DNA from: Cyanobacteria bacterium RM1_2_2
Lineage (GTDB): Bacteria > Cyanobacteriota > Cyanobacteriia > Elainellales > Elainellaceae
Reading direction: 5' to 3'
Assembly: GCA_012033495.1 (NCBI GenBank)
Contig: JAAUQT010000026.1
Span: 1 to 37,828 of the forward strand
Length of the DNA stretch: 37,828 nt
Position 1 is the stretch's first letter. Every line of letters starts with the position of its first letter. The notes beneath the pieces were generated by a model that saw nothing but the letters and a program-made list of their open reading frames with translations, did no database searches and was not told the origin of the DNA. Both the position numbers and the translations under genes were made by a program. Positions 8,290 through 16,993 of the stretch are shown one piece after another.

Positions 8290-11200
8290 TCACATCTCAA
8301 CAGCCCCCAGCACTTTCATCGCTGCTTTTTGCGCCTCTGTTAAGCCTGTTACGCCGGTAATATTGGTGTTTTGATACGGGCGATTGGGCGTGAGGGTATG
8401 CAGACACTCTCCAGAGTCAAGCTGCCAAATCTGAATCGTGCCGCCGTGAGTGCCTGTTGCTAGCTGGTGCGTTTCTGCAACCGGATTAAACGCAATCGAC
8501 GAGCGCACCGATTGATTCAAAACCGCAAGCGTTCGCAAACAAGTTCCCGTCTGCACCTCCCACAGTCGCACCGTTTGATCGAGGCTGCCGCTGGCGATTA
8601 GCGTCCCGTCTGGGCTAAATGCCACTGCCCAAACGTTATTTTGATGTCCGTTTAGAATCCGCACGCAGTCGCCTGTTTCAACTGACCACAGCCGCACTGC
8701 TTCGTCGCCACTGCCGCTGACCAACATCTGTCCATCGGGGCTGAAGGCAATCGACTGTACTTGTCCCGTATGCCCTTGCAGCACTTGCACACAGTTACCC
8801 GTTGTTGCCTGCCAAATCCGAATGGTTTGATCATCGCTGCTGCTAACCAGAGATTTTCCATCCGGGCTAAAGCGAACCGCCCAAATCCAGCTTGTGTGTC
8901 CCGACAGAGTTTTGAGTAATTGCCCCGTTTTCACCGACCAGAGGCGAATTGTCCGGTCGTCTCCGGCACTCGCAATCTGCGTTCCATCCGGGCTAAACAC
9001 CGCCGACTGCACCCAGTTTGTATGCCCTCGCAACACCTGAAGACACTGCCCCGTTTTCAGTGACCAAATCCGCACGGTTTGATCGACACTCGTGCTGACC
9101 AACTGCTGCCCTAGCGGGTGAAATGCCACCGAAGTCACCCAACCTGCGTGCCCTTGCAGGGTTTGATAGCGGCTGCGGTTCACATCCCAAAATCGAATCG
9201 TTTGATCGGTGCTGCCGCTCGCAATGCTTTGCCCATCTGGACTGTAGGCAATCGAGAAAATTGAGTTAGTGTATCCTTTAATGGTTTTGAGGCAACGTCC
9301 GGTTTGGGCGCTCCAAAATCGCACGGTTTGGTCGGCACTGCCGCTGGCAATGGTTTCGCCATCTGCATTGAACGCTACCGAGAATATTGAGTTGGTATGT
9401 CCGCTAAAAACCTTTAGACATTCGCCCGATGCCACCTGCCAGAGCCGTAGGGTTTGATCATCGCTGCTGCTTACCAGCGTTTTGCCATCTGGACTGAAGG
9501 CCACCGAACGTACCCGATCGCGGTGGTCGTTTAAGCGACGCAACCATTCTCCTGTATTGGCTTGCCAGAGGTTGATCGTCCCGTCGGCACTGCCGCTGGC
9601 TAGCCACTGCCCGTCCGCACTGAAGGCAACTGACCAGACGCGATTGGTGTGTTGGTTGAGGACGGCGCGCACCTGTCCGGTCTCACAGTTCCAAAGTCGA
9701 ATCATGCCGTCGGCACTGCCGCTGACCAGCATGGAATCGGTGGGGCTAAAAGCCAGCGAAAGAATGCGTCCGGTGTGGGGGAATTCCTGCTGCAATTTGC
9801 CTGTTTCCACCTCCCACATGCGAATCAGGGATTCGTCACCCCCACTTGCCAACCATTTGCCATTGGCACTAAACGCTACTGCCCAAATCGCGCTTTGATG
9901 CCCGCGTAAAACCTGCAAACATTCGCCCGTGCGAATATCCCACAACCGGATCGTTTTGTCGCTGCTGCAACTGGCCAAAGTTTGCCCATCTGGACTGAAC
10001 GCAATCGCCCACACCCAACCCAAATGCCCTTCCAGATTCAGCAGGAGCTTGGTGTCTGCCCTCTGCCAGAGCCGTAGCCCGCCTTCTGCATCTCCGGTCG
10101 CAAACAAAGTTCCGTTTGTATTAAACGAAATTGTGAATACAATGCCTAGGGTTTCGGTGAATAGGGACTGACTGAGATCAGAATAAGATAAGTTAACGTT
10201 TTGTAGAACTGTGTTTAGAAAATCTGCTTGCCAAATGACCAGGCGAGAAAGATCACAATCTTGTAATTGAGTTTGATTTTGAAAAAGTAGATTTAACAGA
10301 TTGCCACCTGCATAACCGATTTCAGATCTGGGTTTGCTGCTGAGTGTCAGGAGAGAATGAATCAGTATGTTTTCTAGAGATGATTCTGGATGGGCTAACT
10401 GTAATCGTTCGAGGATGGGTTTAAGAATGAACCGAATTTGTGTTTCTCGAATGTAATCTTTGGACTGAGCCTTCAGCAGCGCATGGCTTTTACACAAAAG
10501 GCGCGGCTGCCCTGCCAACTGGCTAGCTTGAAATCCTGCCTGAATTTCTGCGGCTACCTGCTCAACTAAGCCATCAGTGATATACTCCATCACCACAGGC
10601 TGAAGCGAAAATAGCGTTCCTGTTTTTTCAATTAGCGAGCGGTTTTCCAACGTTTCTAAAACTTCGATCAGCGTTTGGGGCGGCAGGGGCGGAAAAATGT
10701 CTGCCCGCAGTTGGTTAAAAGAGATCGGCTCTCGGTTGATGGCGAGCCAATACAGGACGGTTTTTTCTGCTGCTGACAGGCGTTCAAACTGTTGCTCAAG
10801 CAGGTTGCGAATGGTGCCAAAAACTAAGGTTTCCTGTTGCAGAAAGTCGGCGATGCTGCCATTGAAGAGGGTCTGAATTGTGGTAGAAATCATCTTCAGA
10901 GCCAGCGGATTTCCCGAATAGCCTTTAATCAACTGCTGCCATTCTGCTTCAGAGGCTTGGAACGTGCCCTTAAGCTGCAAGAGTTGCTGCCCTGCAACCA
11001 TCGGCAATCCTTGTAAAGCTAGGGTTCGCACAGGCAGCGTTGCGCCTTCTAAAAGCGCGACTTCATGGGGCTTTTCGCGGCTGGTCATCACTAAACAGCT
11101 TTGGTGCATCGTTTCGCCAATTTGCCGAAATAGCTCGCCGTAGGCTTCATTGCCGCTGCGATATGCCAAGCTGTCGTTCGCATCGCGGGATTGCAAAATG

Positions 11201-11937
11201 GTTTCAATGTTATCGAGAATAATCAGGCAGCGATGGGAGCGCAAATTGTTTAACAATTGCCCAATCTTGCCTTCTACGGTTTCTGGATAATTGACCTGCT
11301 GTTGGTTAGAGAGAAAATGCAGCAAGTCCGTCAGCAAATCTTGAATTGGGGGGGCATTACGCAGCGATCGCCAAATCACAAACTGGAAGGCATCGGTTTT
11401 AGTGGAGGGCGGTTCAATCAACTGCTGTGCCAGCTTCACCGACAGCGAAGATTTGCCCATGCCACCCATCCCTAACACCGCCACCAAACGGCAGCGATCT
11501 TGCACAATCCAGTTTTGGATCTGGGTCAGTTCGGCTTGGCGACCGTAAAACAAACTTACATCTGCGGCGCTGCTCCAGTCGAGGCGGGGAGTTGTCAGCA
11601 GTGGCGGCTGGGAGGGCGGCAGGCTTGGGGGTGGCGGTTCAGCGGGTTCGGGTAAGCTGGCGGCAGCCGCTTGGTAGCGCCGTTCGATTGCCGTCCGGAA
11701 GCTAGTTTTATTGACTTTCTCTCCCAACACTTCAGAGAGCAGCTTCCACAGCTTTGGGCCAACGTCGTGCTTTAGGTAGGTCGCCGAGTAGCCATACTGA
11801 TCGGCAATTTGGTCATAGCTTTGACGCTGCATCGACCAAGATGAGCGCAGCATGGCTTGCTGAAGATCGCTTAAATGGGTTCCCACTTTGGCAAACACCA
11901 AAGCGTCAGTGAAAGCGAGGGCGGTTTCAATGTCCAT
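8290..11937 (-). CDS. STAND NTPase: N-terminal HTH, NB-ARC, 14 WD40 repeats
   Basis: This 1215-residue protein is predicted to be an ATP-dependent signalling switch. Residues 1-90 resemble the helix-turn-helix region found at the N-terminus of cyanobacterial VMAP-like/NB-ARC proteins (SYDQIADQYGYSATYLKHDV). A Pro-rich linker (about 95-115) follows. The NB-ARC region starts near 128 (FYGRQAELTQI) and has Walker A GMGGMGKSS (about 156-164) and Walker B CLIILDNIE. Winged-helix-like and helical regions run to about residue 575. The C-terminal half holds 14 WD40 repeats of about 42 residues (motifs such as VAFSPDG, LASGS, IRLW), enough for two seven-bladed propellers. No effector enzyme domain is visible. 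It is a single gene, divergent from the cyclase. Its ligand is unknown; regulation, development or defence roles are all possible. Confidence 0.9.
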   Translation of the reverse strand: MDIETALAFTDALVFAKVGTHLSDLQQAMLRSSWSMQRQSYDQIADQYGYSATYLKHDVGPKLWKLLSEVLGEKVNKTSFRTAIERRYQAAAASLPEPAEPPPPSLPPSQPPLLTTPRLDWSSAADVSLFYGRQAELTQIQNWIVQDRCRLVAVLGMGGMGKSSLSVKLAQQLIEPPSTKTDAFQFVIWRSLRNAPPIQDLLTDLLHFLSNQQQVNYPETVEGKIGQLLNNLRSHRCLIILDNIETILQSRDANDSLAYRSGNEAYGELFRQIGETMHQSCLVMTSREKPHEVALLEGATLPVRTLALQGLPMVAGQQLLQLKGTFQASEAEWQQLIKGYSGNPLALKMISTTIQTLFNGSIADFLQQETLVFGTIRNLLEQQFERLSAAEKTVLYWLAINREPISFNQLRADIFPPLPPQTLIEVLETLENRSLIEKTGTLFSLQPVVMEYITDGLVEQVAAEIQAGFQASQLAGQPRLLCKSHALLKAQSKDYIRETQIRFILKPILERLQLAHPESSLENILIHSLLTLSSKPRSEIGYAGGNLLNLLFQNQTQLQDCDLSRLVIWQADFLNTVLQNVNLSYSDLSQSLFTETLGIVFTISFNTNGTLFATGDAEGGLRLWQRADTKLLLNLEGHLGWVWAIAFSPDGQTLASCSSDKTIRLWDIRTGECLQVLRGHQSAIWAVAFSANGKWLASGGDESLIRMWEVETGKLQQEFPHTGRILSLAFSPTDSMLVSGSADGMIRLWNCETGQVRAVLNQHTNRVWSVAFSADGQWLASGSADGTINLWQANTGEWLRRLNDHRDRVRSVAFSPDGKTLVSSSDDQTLRLWQVASGECLKVFSGHTNSIFSVAFNADGETIASGSADQTVRFWSAQTGRCLKTIKGYTNSIFSIAYSPDGQSIASGSTDQTIRFWDVNRSRYQTLQGHAGWVTSVAFHPLGQQLVSTSVDQTVRIWSLKTGQCLQVLRGHTNWVQSAVFSPDGTQIASAGDDRTIRLWSVKTGQLLKTLSGHTSWIWAVRFSPDGKSLVSSSDDQTIRIWQATTGNCVQVLQGHTGQVQSIAFSPDGQMLVSGSGDEAVRLWSVETGDCVRILNGHQNNVWAVAFSPDGTLIASGSLDQTVRLWEVQTGTCLRTLAVLNQSVRSSIAFNPVAETHQLATGTHGGTIQIWQLDSGECLHTLTPNRPYQNTNITGVTGLTEAQKAAMKVLGAVEM

Positions 11938-12119
11938 TTTCAGATTCTATCGATAGATCATACCGATTCGCGATTTGCTGAAGCTACCAGTACAATGACG
12001 CTATTGGTGAAGATTCTACAGGCTATTGTTTGCATCAGGAGCATGAGTTTTTCTCAGTGTATCCTTCAAATAAGTTGTACTTTTCTCTTCACCTTGATCA
12101 GCCCCCCTGTTGAACTGCT

Positions 12120-14060
12120 ATGCAACAGCCTACAGCCTCCCTTTGGAAAGGAATTTTTCGATTTGTTCTCAAACGGATCATCCTTGTACTGACCCTGATG
12201 TTTTGCATTGGGTTGGGCATTGCGCTAGCAAATATGCGCAGTCTTTCGTCTAACCTGATTGAATCTCAAGCGCGTCAAAGCGCCGAACTGTACATCCAAA
12301 CTTTAAATCAGGCGATTGACCTTTACAGCTTTGCTGCTGTCGATCGGGCCAAAACGGTGGAAGGCGTGGAAGTGACTCACGCTTATCTAAGTGACGACGG
12401 GGCGATTCCGTTACCCTCTACGTTTGCGATTGAGCTAAGCGACCGGCTTAGTGAGCAAAACTCAGATATGGCAACGTTTCGGTTCTACAGTGACTATCCT
12501 TTCCCGTGGCGAAAAGACGGCGGGCCCAAGGATGCTTTTGAATCGGAAGCCCTGAAACATCTGCGAGACAACCCTAGACGACCATTCTTTTGGACAGAGC
12601 GAGACCGCGACCATGTGGTCTTCCGTTATGGAGAAGCCAGCATCATGAAGCCAAGCTGCGTCGCCTGCCATAATACCCACCCTCAAAGTCCTTACAAAAA
12701 CTGGGAAGTGGGCGATGTGGCGGGCGTTTGGGAGGTCAACCAGCCTTTAGACAGTTTGGTTGGGAAAGTGAATGCTCACTTGCGCGGCACATTTGCGATG
12801 CTGGGCGGCATTTCGGGGCTGGGCATTGTCGGGCTAACGCTGGTGATTGGCAAACTGCGGCAAACGGCAAAGCAGCTAGAATGGCGAGTGCAAGAACGCA
12901 CGGCAGATTTAGCTCAAGTCAACGTAGATTTAGAAAACCGTAATCAGTTGATTCGGCAAGTGTTTGGGCGCTACCTGAGCAATGATGTGGTGTCCAATTT
13001 ACTAGAAAGCCCCAGTCGGCTAGAGCTAGGCGGTGATCGGCGCAACGTCACCATTCTCACCTCAGACCTGCGGGGCTTCACGGCGCTCTCAGAACGGCTC
13101 CAGCCTGAAGACGTGATCCAAATTTTGAACCTGTACCTAGAGCGGATGTCGGAGGTGATCAACCGCTATCAGGGCACGATCGACGAGTTTATGGGAGACG
13201 GAATTTTGGTGCTGTTTGGGCCCAACCCAACGCTTAGATGATGCCCTGCGAGCCTGTGCCTGTGCCTGTGCGATGCAGTTGGCCATGGGCGGCGTTAACG
13301 AACAAATGCAGCAAATGAATCTACCTCGCCTCGCCATGGGCATTGGCATTCATACGGGCGAAGTGGTAGTCGGCAACATTGGCTCAGAGCAGCGCACCAA
13401 GTACGGCATTGTTGGCAGCCCGGTCAACCTCACCTACCGGATCGAGTCCTACACAAAAGGCGGGCAAATCCTGATTTCCGAAGCCACATTGCAGGCGGCG
13501 GGAGCAAGCGTCAAAACCCAAGGGCAACGGCAAGTCCATCCTAAAGGAGCGCAACAGCCCATCACCGTCTACGATGTCAGCGGGGTTGGCGGGTCATATA
13601 GCCTCTACCTTCCTCATGACGAGGAGCGCTTTTTCCAGTGGCTCGCCCCATTCCGCTGCAATTTACCCTTGTTGAAGGAAAACAGGTCAGCCAGAGTGGG
13701 TTCAAAGGTCGGTTGGTGCAGCTTTCCGAACAGGGAGCCGAAATTCAAGTTGCCGAAGCCAAAGCGTTGCCACCCGAACTCACAAACCTGAAGCTGAATT
13801 TGCTGCTGGCAGTTCGATCCGCAAACGGATCAGCCAACTCGCCTGTCAAGCCATCTGTAAACCGATCAACCCATCAACCAACCAACCAACTGCCTCAGCT
13901 TAGCGATGATCTGTATGCCAAAGTGCTCGACAGGCAGCCTGCCCAGAACCGCTTCCGAGTCCAATTTACGACCGTGCCACCCTCTCTGCAAGATAAATTG
14001 GATGCGCTGTATCGGGCGGGGGTGTCGGCTGTTGAACCAGCGATGAAGGGGCAGGTTTAG
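12120..14060 (+). CDS. Class III nucleotide cyclase with Tll0287-like heme sensor and PilZ-like tail (two frameshifts)
   Basis: The first frame gives a membrane helix (about 17-38), an extracytoplasmic Tll0287/DUF3365-like domain with the heme c motif CVACH (C180, C183, H184), a second helix (about 225-245), a coiled coil (250-285) and the start of a class III cyclase domain. Metal-binding aspartates are D316 (TSDLRGFT) and D360 (EFMGDGI). The frame breaks at GGGCCC (13218-13223), where two bases appear lost. It resumes in a second frame with the rest of the cyclase (IGIHTGEVVVGNIG, TKYGIVGSPVNLTYRIES). A second break at the T5C2 run near 13630-13636 leads into a C-terminal PilZ-like domain (GFKGRLVQLSEQGAEIQV, then NRFRVQFTTV). 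Restoring both gives about 647 residues. The product is probably cAMP; a heme- or redox-regulated cyclase is inferred. No ribosome site is obvious at the ATG. Confidence 0.85.
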
Positions 14061-14180
14061 CGAGGGATGGTTTGGTTTCAGGGATAGGTTGATTACAAAA
14101 CCTACCCGTACAATGATCCAAGTGTTTAGCGAGGGATGGTTTGGTTTCAGGGATAGGTTGATTACAAAACCTGCCCGTAC
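14056..14180. repeat. Two tandem copies of a 69-bp palindrome-bearing repeat
   Basis: Units begin at 14056 and 14125 with TTTAGCGAGGGATGG and carry GATAGGTTGATTACAAAACC before a CTGCCCGTACA-type end. They belong to the GGGCAGGTTT...AAACCTGCCC family seen elsewhere. They overlap the end of the cyclase gene and fill the gap before the convergent DUF2470 gene. Confidence 0.8.
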
Positions 14181-14205
14181 AGGATATTGAGTTTCTGCCT
14201 CCTCC

Positions 14206-14490
14206 CTATCCAACCTGCTGCCGAGCCTGCTTCACCATTGTAATCAGCGTTTGGTGAGCGTCCTCAGCGTCTTTGAGTTGGTGGTCGAAAGTGATTCTCA
14301 CTGGTGTTGCAGAATCATGATCTCGGACATCCAGATCCATTCCTTGTTCATCAATCTTGAGCATTGCGGCTGATGTGGCGTTTTCTGTATTTGCAAATGC
14401 TTTGGCATACAGCAAGATTGCATCTGCATGGTCTTCGTTCATGTGCTTGCAGATGCGAGCGCTAATTTCTGGAGTGAAGATTTCTGACAT
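14206..14490 (-). CDS. DUF2470-domain protein
   Basis: This 94-residue protein consists of a single DUF2470 domain. The hallmark is ICKHMNEDHADAILLYAKAF near the N-terminus, which matches the HMNEDH motif of this family. DUF2470 is also the C-terminal domain of HugZ-type heme oxygenases and of plant and cyanobacterial chloroplast-type proteins, where it is linked to heme or tetrapyrrole handling. A stand-alone copy in a cyanobacterium is common. The gene is convergent with the cyclase, and its start lies 11 bp downstream of a possible 34-residue membrane-protein ORF on the same strand. The domain is clear; the cellular function is not known. Confidence 0.88.
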   Translation of the reverse strand: MSEIFTPEISARICKHMNEDHADAILLYAKAFANTENATSAAMLKIDEQGMDLDVRDHDSATPVRITFDHQLKDAEDAHQTLITMVKQARQQVG

Positions 14491-14501
14491 AGCTCTAGAT
14501 T

Positions 14502-14606
14502 CTAGTGGTGAAGAAAGAACATTCCTAGCCGAAATAAGCTAGTTGCAATAAATGCGAGCAGCACAAAAGTAATGGTTACATTAATGACATCCCCAATCTT
14601 TTTCAT
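14502..14606 (-). CDS. Putative 34-residue single-span membrane protein
   Basis: A short ATG frame starts MKKIGDVINVTITF and continues as one hydrophobic helix (VLLAFIATSLF) ending RLGMFFLHH. The basic N-terminus followed by a single membrane span is typical of cyanobacterial small membrane proteins. It ends 11 bp before the DUF2470 start on the same strand, so the two could be co-translated. The ribosome site is weak. I do not recognise a family. The rest of the gap to 14883 shows nothing I can support. Confidence 0.4.
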   Translation of the reverse strand: MKKIGDVINVTITFVLLAFIATSLFRLGMFFLHH

Positions 14607-14883
14607 TCCAGCTTCAATTCAGATTTACAATATTCTCACTCTACCATTTTGATGAACTGCAAACTCAGGCGGCTCTTGACATGGCTGCTTTGTCTCTAAA
14701 GCGGCTGGCTCAAGTCTTCTGTAAATTTTTGCAGGTTGGTGGGCCGACTAAGTGCCGAGTAAACAGACACAGCAACTGCCATCTTGGTTAGGGTAACGAA
14801 GATAGGGGTGCAGCCCTCACACCTCCAGATGTTCTAAACTTTTTGACTAGCGCCATCAACACTGTAAAGGTGCTGAAATTTCT

Positions 14884-15693
14884 ATGGTTACTCTGCCGAA
14901 AGAAACGAGGCTGGCAATTTTGATTGATGCCGAAAACATGAGTGCTGCTTGGGTCGGACCTGTGCTGGGGCGCTTGCAATCTCCTAAAGTGCTAACCCTG
15001 AAACGAGCCTACGGCGATTGGTCTAAAGCGCAACTTAACGGCTGGAAGCCTGTTTTGTCTGAGTATGGGATTCATCCGGTTCATGCGCCTACTTACGTGG
15101 CGGGCAAAAATTCGGCAGATATGATGCTGACTATCGACGCAATCACTTTGCTGCATCAACAAATTACCTGGTTTTGCATTGTGAGCAACGATAGTGATTT
15201 TACTCCGCTCGTCCACCACCTTACCGGAGCCGGTGCAAAAGTCGTTGGTTTTGGCTCCCACCAAGTTTCCCAAGCCTTTGCAAAGGCTTGCCACAAATTC
15301 GTTTATCTCAAACCCTTGGCTAAACTCCAGCCAGCGGCTTTACAGGGTGGAGGTGGGGCAGGTGACGGAGCAGTTGTTGAGCCGATAGAGCCAATATTAT
15401 CGAGAGCAGAACTATTGCAATGGCTGAAAAAAGTCTACATTTCCTTTGCTGTACCAGACACCTGGATTGACTTAGGGCGTTTTGGTAGTGAACTGCGGAA
15501 ACAATATCCTGGTTTTGATCACAAACTGTTTGGTTATTCAGCACTCGGCAAGCTGATTGCCATCGAAGGCGGGCATTTGTTTGAGTTAAGGCGCAGACCA
15601 ATTGATCCAACTCACCCCCAGCATCTCATCCTACAAATTCGGCTCCGTCAATCTGTTGCTTTCAGTAGTTCAACGCATCCCCCAAATTCGTAG
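14884..15693 (+). CDS. NYN-domain (LabA/DUF88-like) protein with C-terminal OST-HTH/LOTUS domain
   Basis: Residues 8-150 form a NYN/PIN-fold putative RNase domain: LAILIDAENMS holds the first acidic site, NSADMMLTIDA the second and SNDSDFTPLV the third. Residues about 173-240 (ELLQWLKKVY, WIDLGRFGSELRKQYPGFD, GYSALGKLI) form an OST-HTH/LOTUS winged helix, a module that binds RNA in related proteins. The combination is common in bacteria and is expected to act on RNA in the cytoplasm; a target is unknown. A Pro-containing tail of about 30 residues follows and is probably unstructured. The gene stands alone, followed by a palindromic repeat. The 269-residue length is normal. Confidence 0.9.
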   Translation: MVTLPKETRLAILIDAENMSAAWVGPVLGRLQSPKVLTLKRAYGDWSKAQLNGWKPVLSEYGIHPVHAPTYVAGKNSADMMLTIDAITLLHQQITWFCIVSNDSDFTPLVHHLTGAGAKVVGFGSHQVSQAFAKACHKFVYLKPLAKLQPAALQGGGGAGDGAVVEPIEPILSRAELLQWLKKVYISFAVPDTWIDLGRFGSELRKQYPGFDHKLFGYSALGKLIAIEGGHLFELRRRPIDPTHPQHLILQIRLRQSVAFSSSTHPPNS

Positions 15694-15702
15694 TTCAGAA
15701 AA

Positions 15703-15795
15703 GGTGGGTTTCGGCAGCAATCAACACTCTGCTCTCACCGAGCGTTCAGTGGGTTGAGCACGTTCAGTGGGTTGAGCGCAGTCGAAACCCACCCA
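15703..15795. repeat. GTGGGTT palindromic repeat, 3' of the NYN gene
   Basis: GGTGGGTTTCG (15703-15713) is complementary to CGAAACCCACC (15783-15793). Between them the unit CGTTCAGTGGGTTGAG occurs twice in tandem (15743 and 15761). A related single copy, AGTGGGTTGAGCGCAGCCG, lies near 27190-27215. This is a dispersed cyanobacterial-type palindrome; it may also end transcription of the NYN gene. Confidence 0.7.
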
Positions 15796-15799
15796 ACTG

Positions 15800-15836
15800 A
15801 AAAAATCGTCCAACCTTTGGTTCGGGTTGAACGATT
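15800..15836 (-). terminator. Rho-independent terminator of ocp
   Basis: On the minus strand a 12-bp stem (AATCGTTCAACC with GGTTGGACGATT, including one T-G pair) is followed by a T-rich run. It lies about 40 bp past the ocp stop. Confidence 0.85.
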
Positions 15837-15876
15837 GAGCGAATGCAACGTCTAACTTGATATCAGGAGCTTTGCT

Positions 15877-16836
15877 TTAGCGCACAAAGTTGACCAACTC
15901 TTTGGGAGAGGCAAGCAAATCAATGGCAACAAAGAAAATTTTGTCTTGAGCGTCAAGTAAAAACCGCCAAGCAATGTTCATGCCCACATTGGCTCCAAAC
16001 CAAGGGGTTTGCACCTTGCCGGTCACTTTCACCTGGGTAAACCCATCCTCGGCGGGTTCAACAACACCCCGCTCTGGAATTAGCTTGAGGTTTTGGCATT
16101 CTTCGCGCAGATAGCGCATCACATTCTCTCGACCCACAATGGGACGCTGGAACGGTGGCTGAAGCGCACCACTGTCGGCAAACAACTCGATCACCGCATC
16201 AAAATCGTTGGCGTTCATGTTGTTGATGTAGCTCAAAACAGTGGGGTTAGTGACGCCTTCGATAGTAACTTGAGTGCGTTGGGCCATGGCTTTAGGAGGA
16301 GCAACTGGCTCAGAAACGGGCGTGTAGGTTCCCATTTTGGCAGCATCGTATCCCATATCGACAACAGCATTGCGGAGAACCGTAATTTGCTGTCCGGGAT
16401 CTAACTCCCGAATCGATTGCAGCACTGCTGAAGCGTTGGCAGATAGCTTGTACCCCTCTGGAATTGGAGCGACCAACCCTTGCTCCATCCACCGCCCTAG
16501 CTCATACCAAAAACCCAGCTTGATGTTGGGCGTAAAAGTTCCGTAAGTCCGACAAATAGGCGTGTCAGCCCGATTTGTAAGATCGCACATCACTTGGGTT
16601 TGCTCAAGGGGAGACATTCCTTTGATTTGATTCAGTAACCCCTCAGCAAGAATCATGCTTGCTGCGCCCGGTGCAGCTACCGTAATCGTTGTTCCCATCT
16701 CTGTGTAAGCAAACCAGATCAAAGCAAGCTGATCTTCAGCATTGAGTTGATTAAATCTGGCAATCGTTGCTGGAACAGCGTCAGCAGCGAGAGTGTTAGG
16801 GAATATACCACGAGCAGACTCAATTGTAAATGGCAT
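15877..16836 (-). CDS. ocp: Orange carotenoid protein
   Basis: OCP binds a ketocarotenoid and, under strong blue-green light, converts to a red form that quenches phycobilisome excitation. The protein has 319 residues from the ATG at 16836 (MPFTIESARGIFP), which matches known OCPs; an in-frame extension to 16881 is unlikely. Residues about 10-165 are the all-helical N-terminal domain, with Tyr44 and Trp110 near the carotenoid and Arg155 for the interdomain salt bridge. Residues about 190-319 are the NTF2-like C-terminal domain, with Tyr203 and Trp290 as the keto-group ligands (Synechocystis Y201/W288) and a Glu near 246. The linker lies at about 166-190. Every expected functional residue is present. 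No frp (fluorescence recovery protein) gene follows. A strong terminator lies downstream and a perfect inverted repeat upstream (16966-16993). Confidence 0.98.
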   Translation of the reverse strand: MPFTIESARGIFPNTLAADAVPATIARFNQLNAEDQLALIWFAYTEMGTTITVAAPGAASMILAEGLLNQIKGMSPLEQTQVMCDLTNRADTPICRTYGTFTPNIKLGFWYELGRWMEQGLVAPIPEGYKLSANASAVLQSIRELDPGQQITVLRNAVVDMGYDAAKMGTYTPVSEPVAPPKAMAQRTQVTIEGVTNPTVLSYINNMNANDFDAVIELFADSGALQPPFQRPIVGRENVMRYLREECQNLKLIPERGVVEPAEDGFTQVKVTGKVQTPWFGANVGMNIAWRFLLDAQDKIFFVAIDLLASPKELVNFVR

Positions 16837-16965
16837 AACATCCACCTTGTCAGATTTGCAATCAGCAAAACCCTGCCCCAAGAAGCGACAAACTCGATGG
16901 GAACAGCGCCTTGCTCAATATTTTTAATCTATTACGAAACTTATCAAAAGTAAACAAATATTTAC

Positions 16966-16993
16966 ACATCATTCAAGAGATATTGAATGATGT
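16966..16993. promoter_or_regulatory. Perfect 11-bp inverted repeat upstream of ocp
   Basis: ACATCATTCAA and TTGAATGATGT are separated by GAGATA. It lies 130 bp upstream of the ocp start, in AT-rich sequence. It could be an operator or a transcript hairpin; no U-run follows on either strand. Confidence 0.4.

Noticed and set aside
9482..9898. Long open frame antisense to the WD40 region
   Set aside because: The WD40 repeats create periodic open frames on the opposite strand; the translated product has no recognisable fold and the sense gene is certain.
16837..16881. N-terminal extension of OCP (MGQGFADCKSDKVDV)
   Set aside because: Known OCPs begin at MPFTIES, and the 319-residue form matches the family length.
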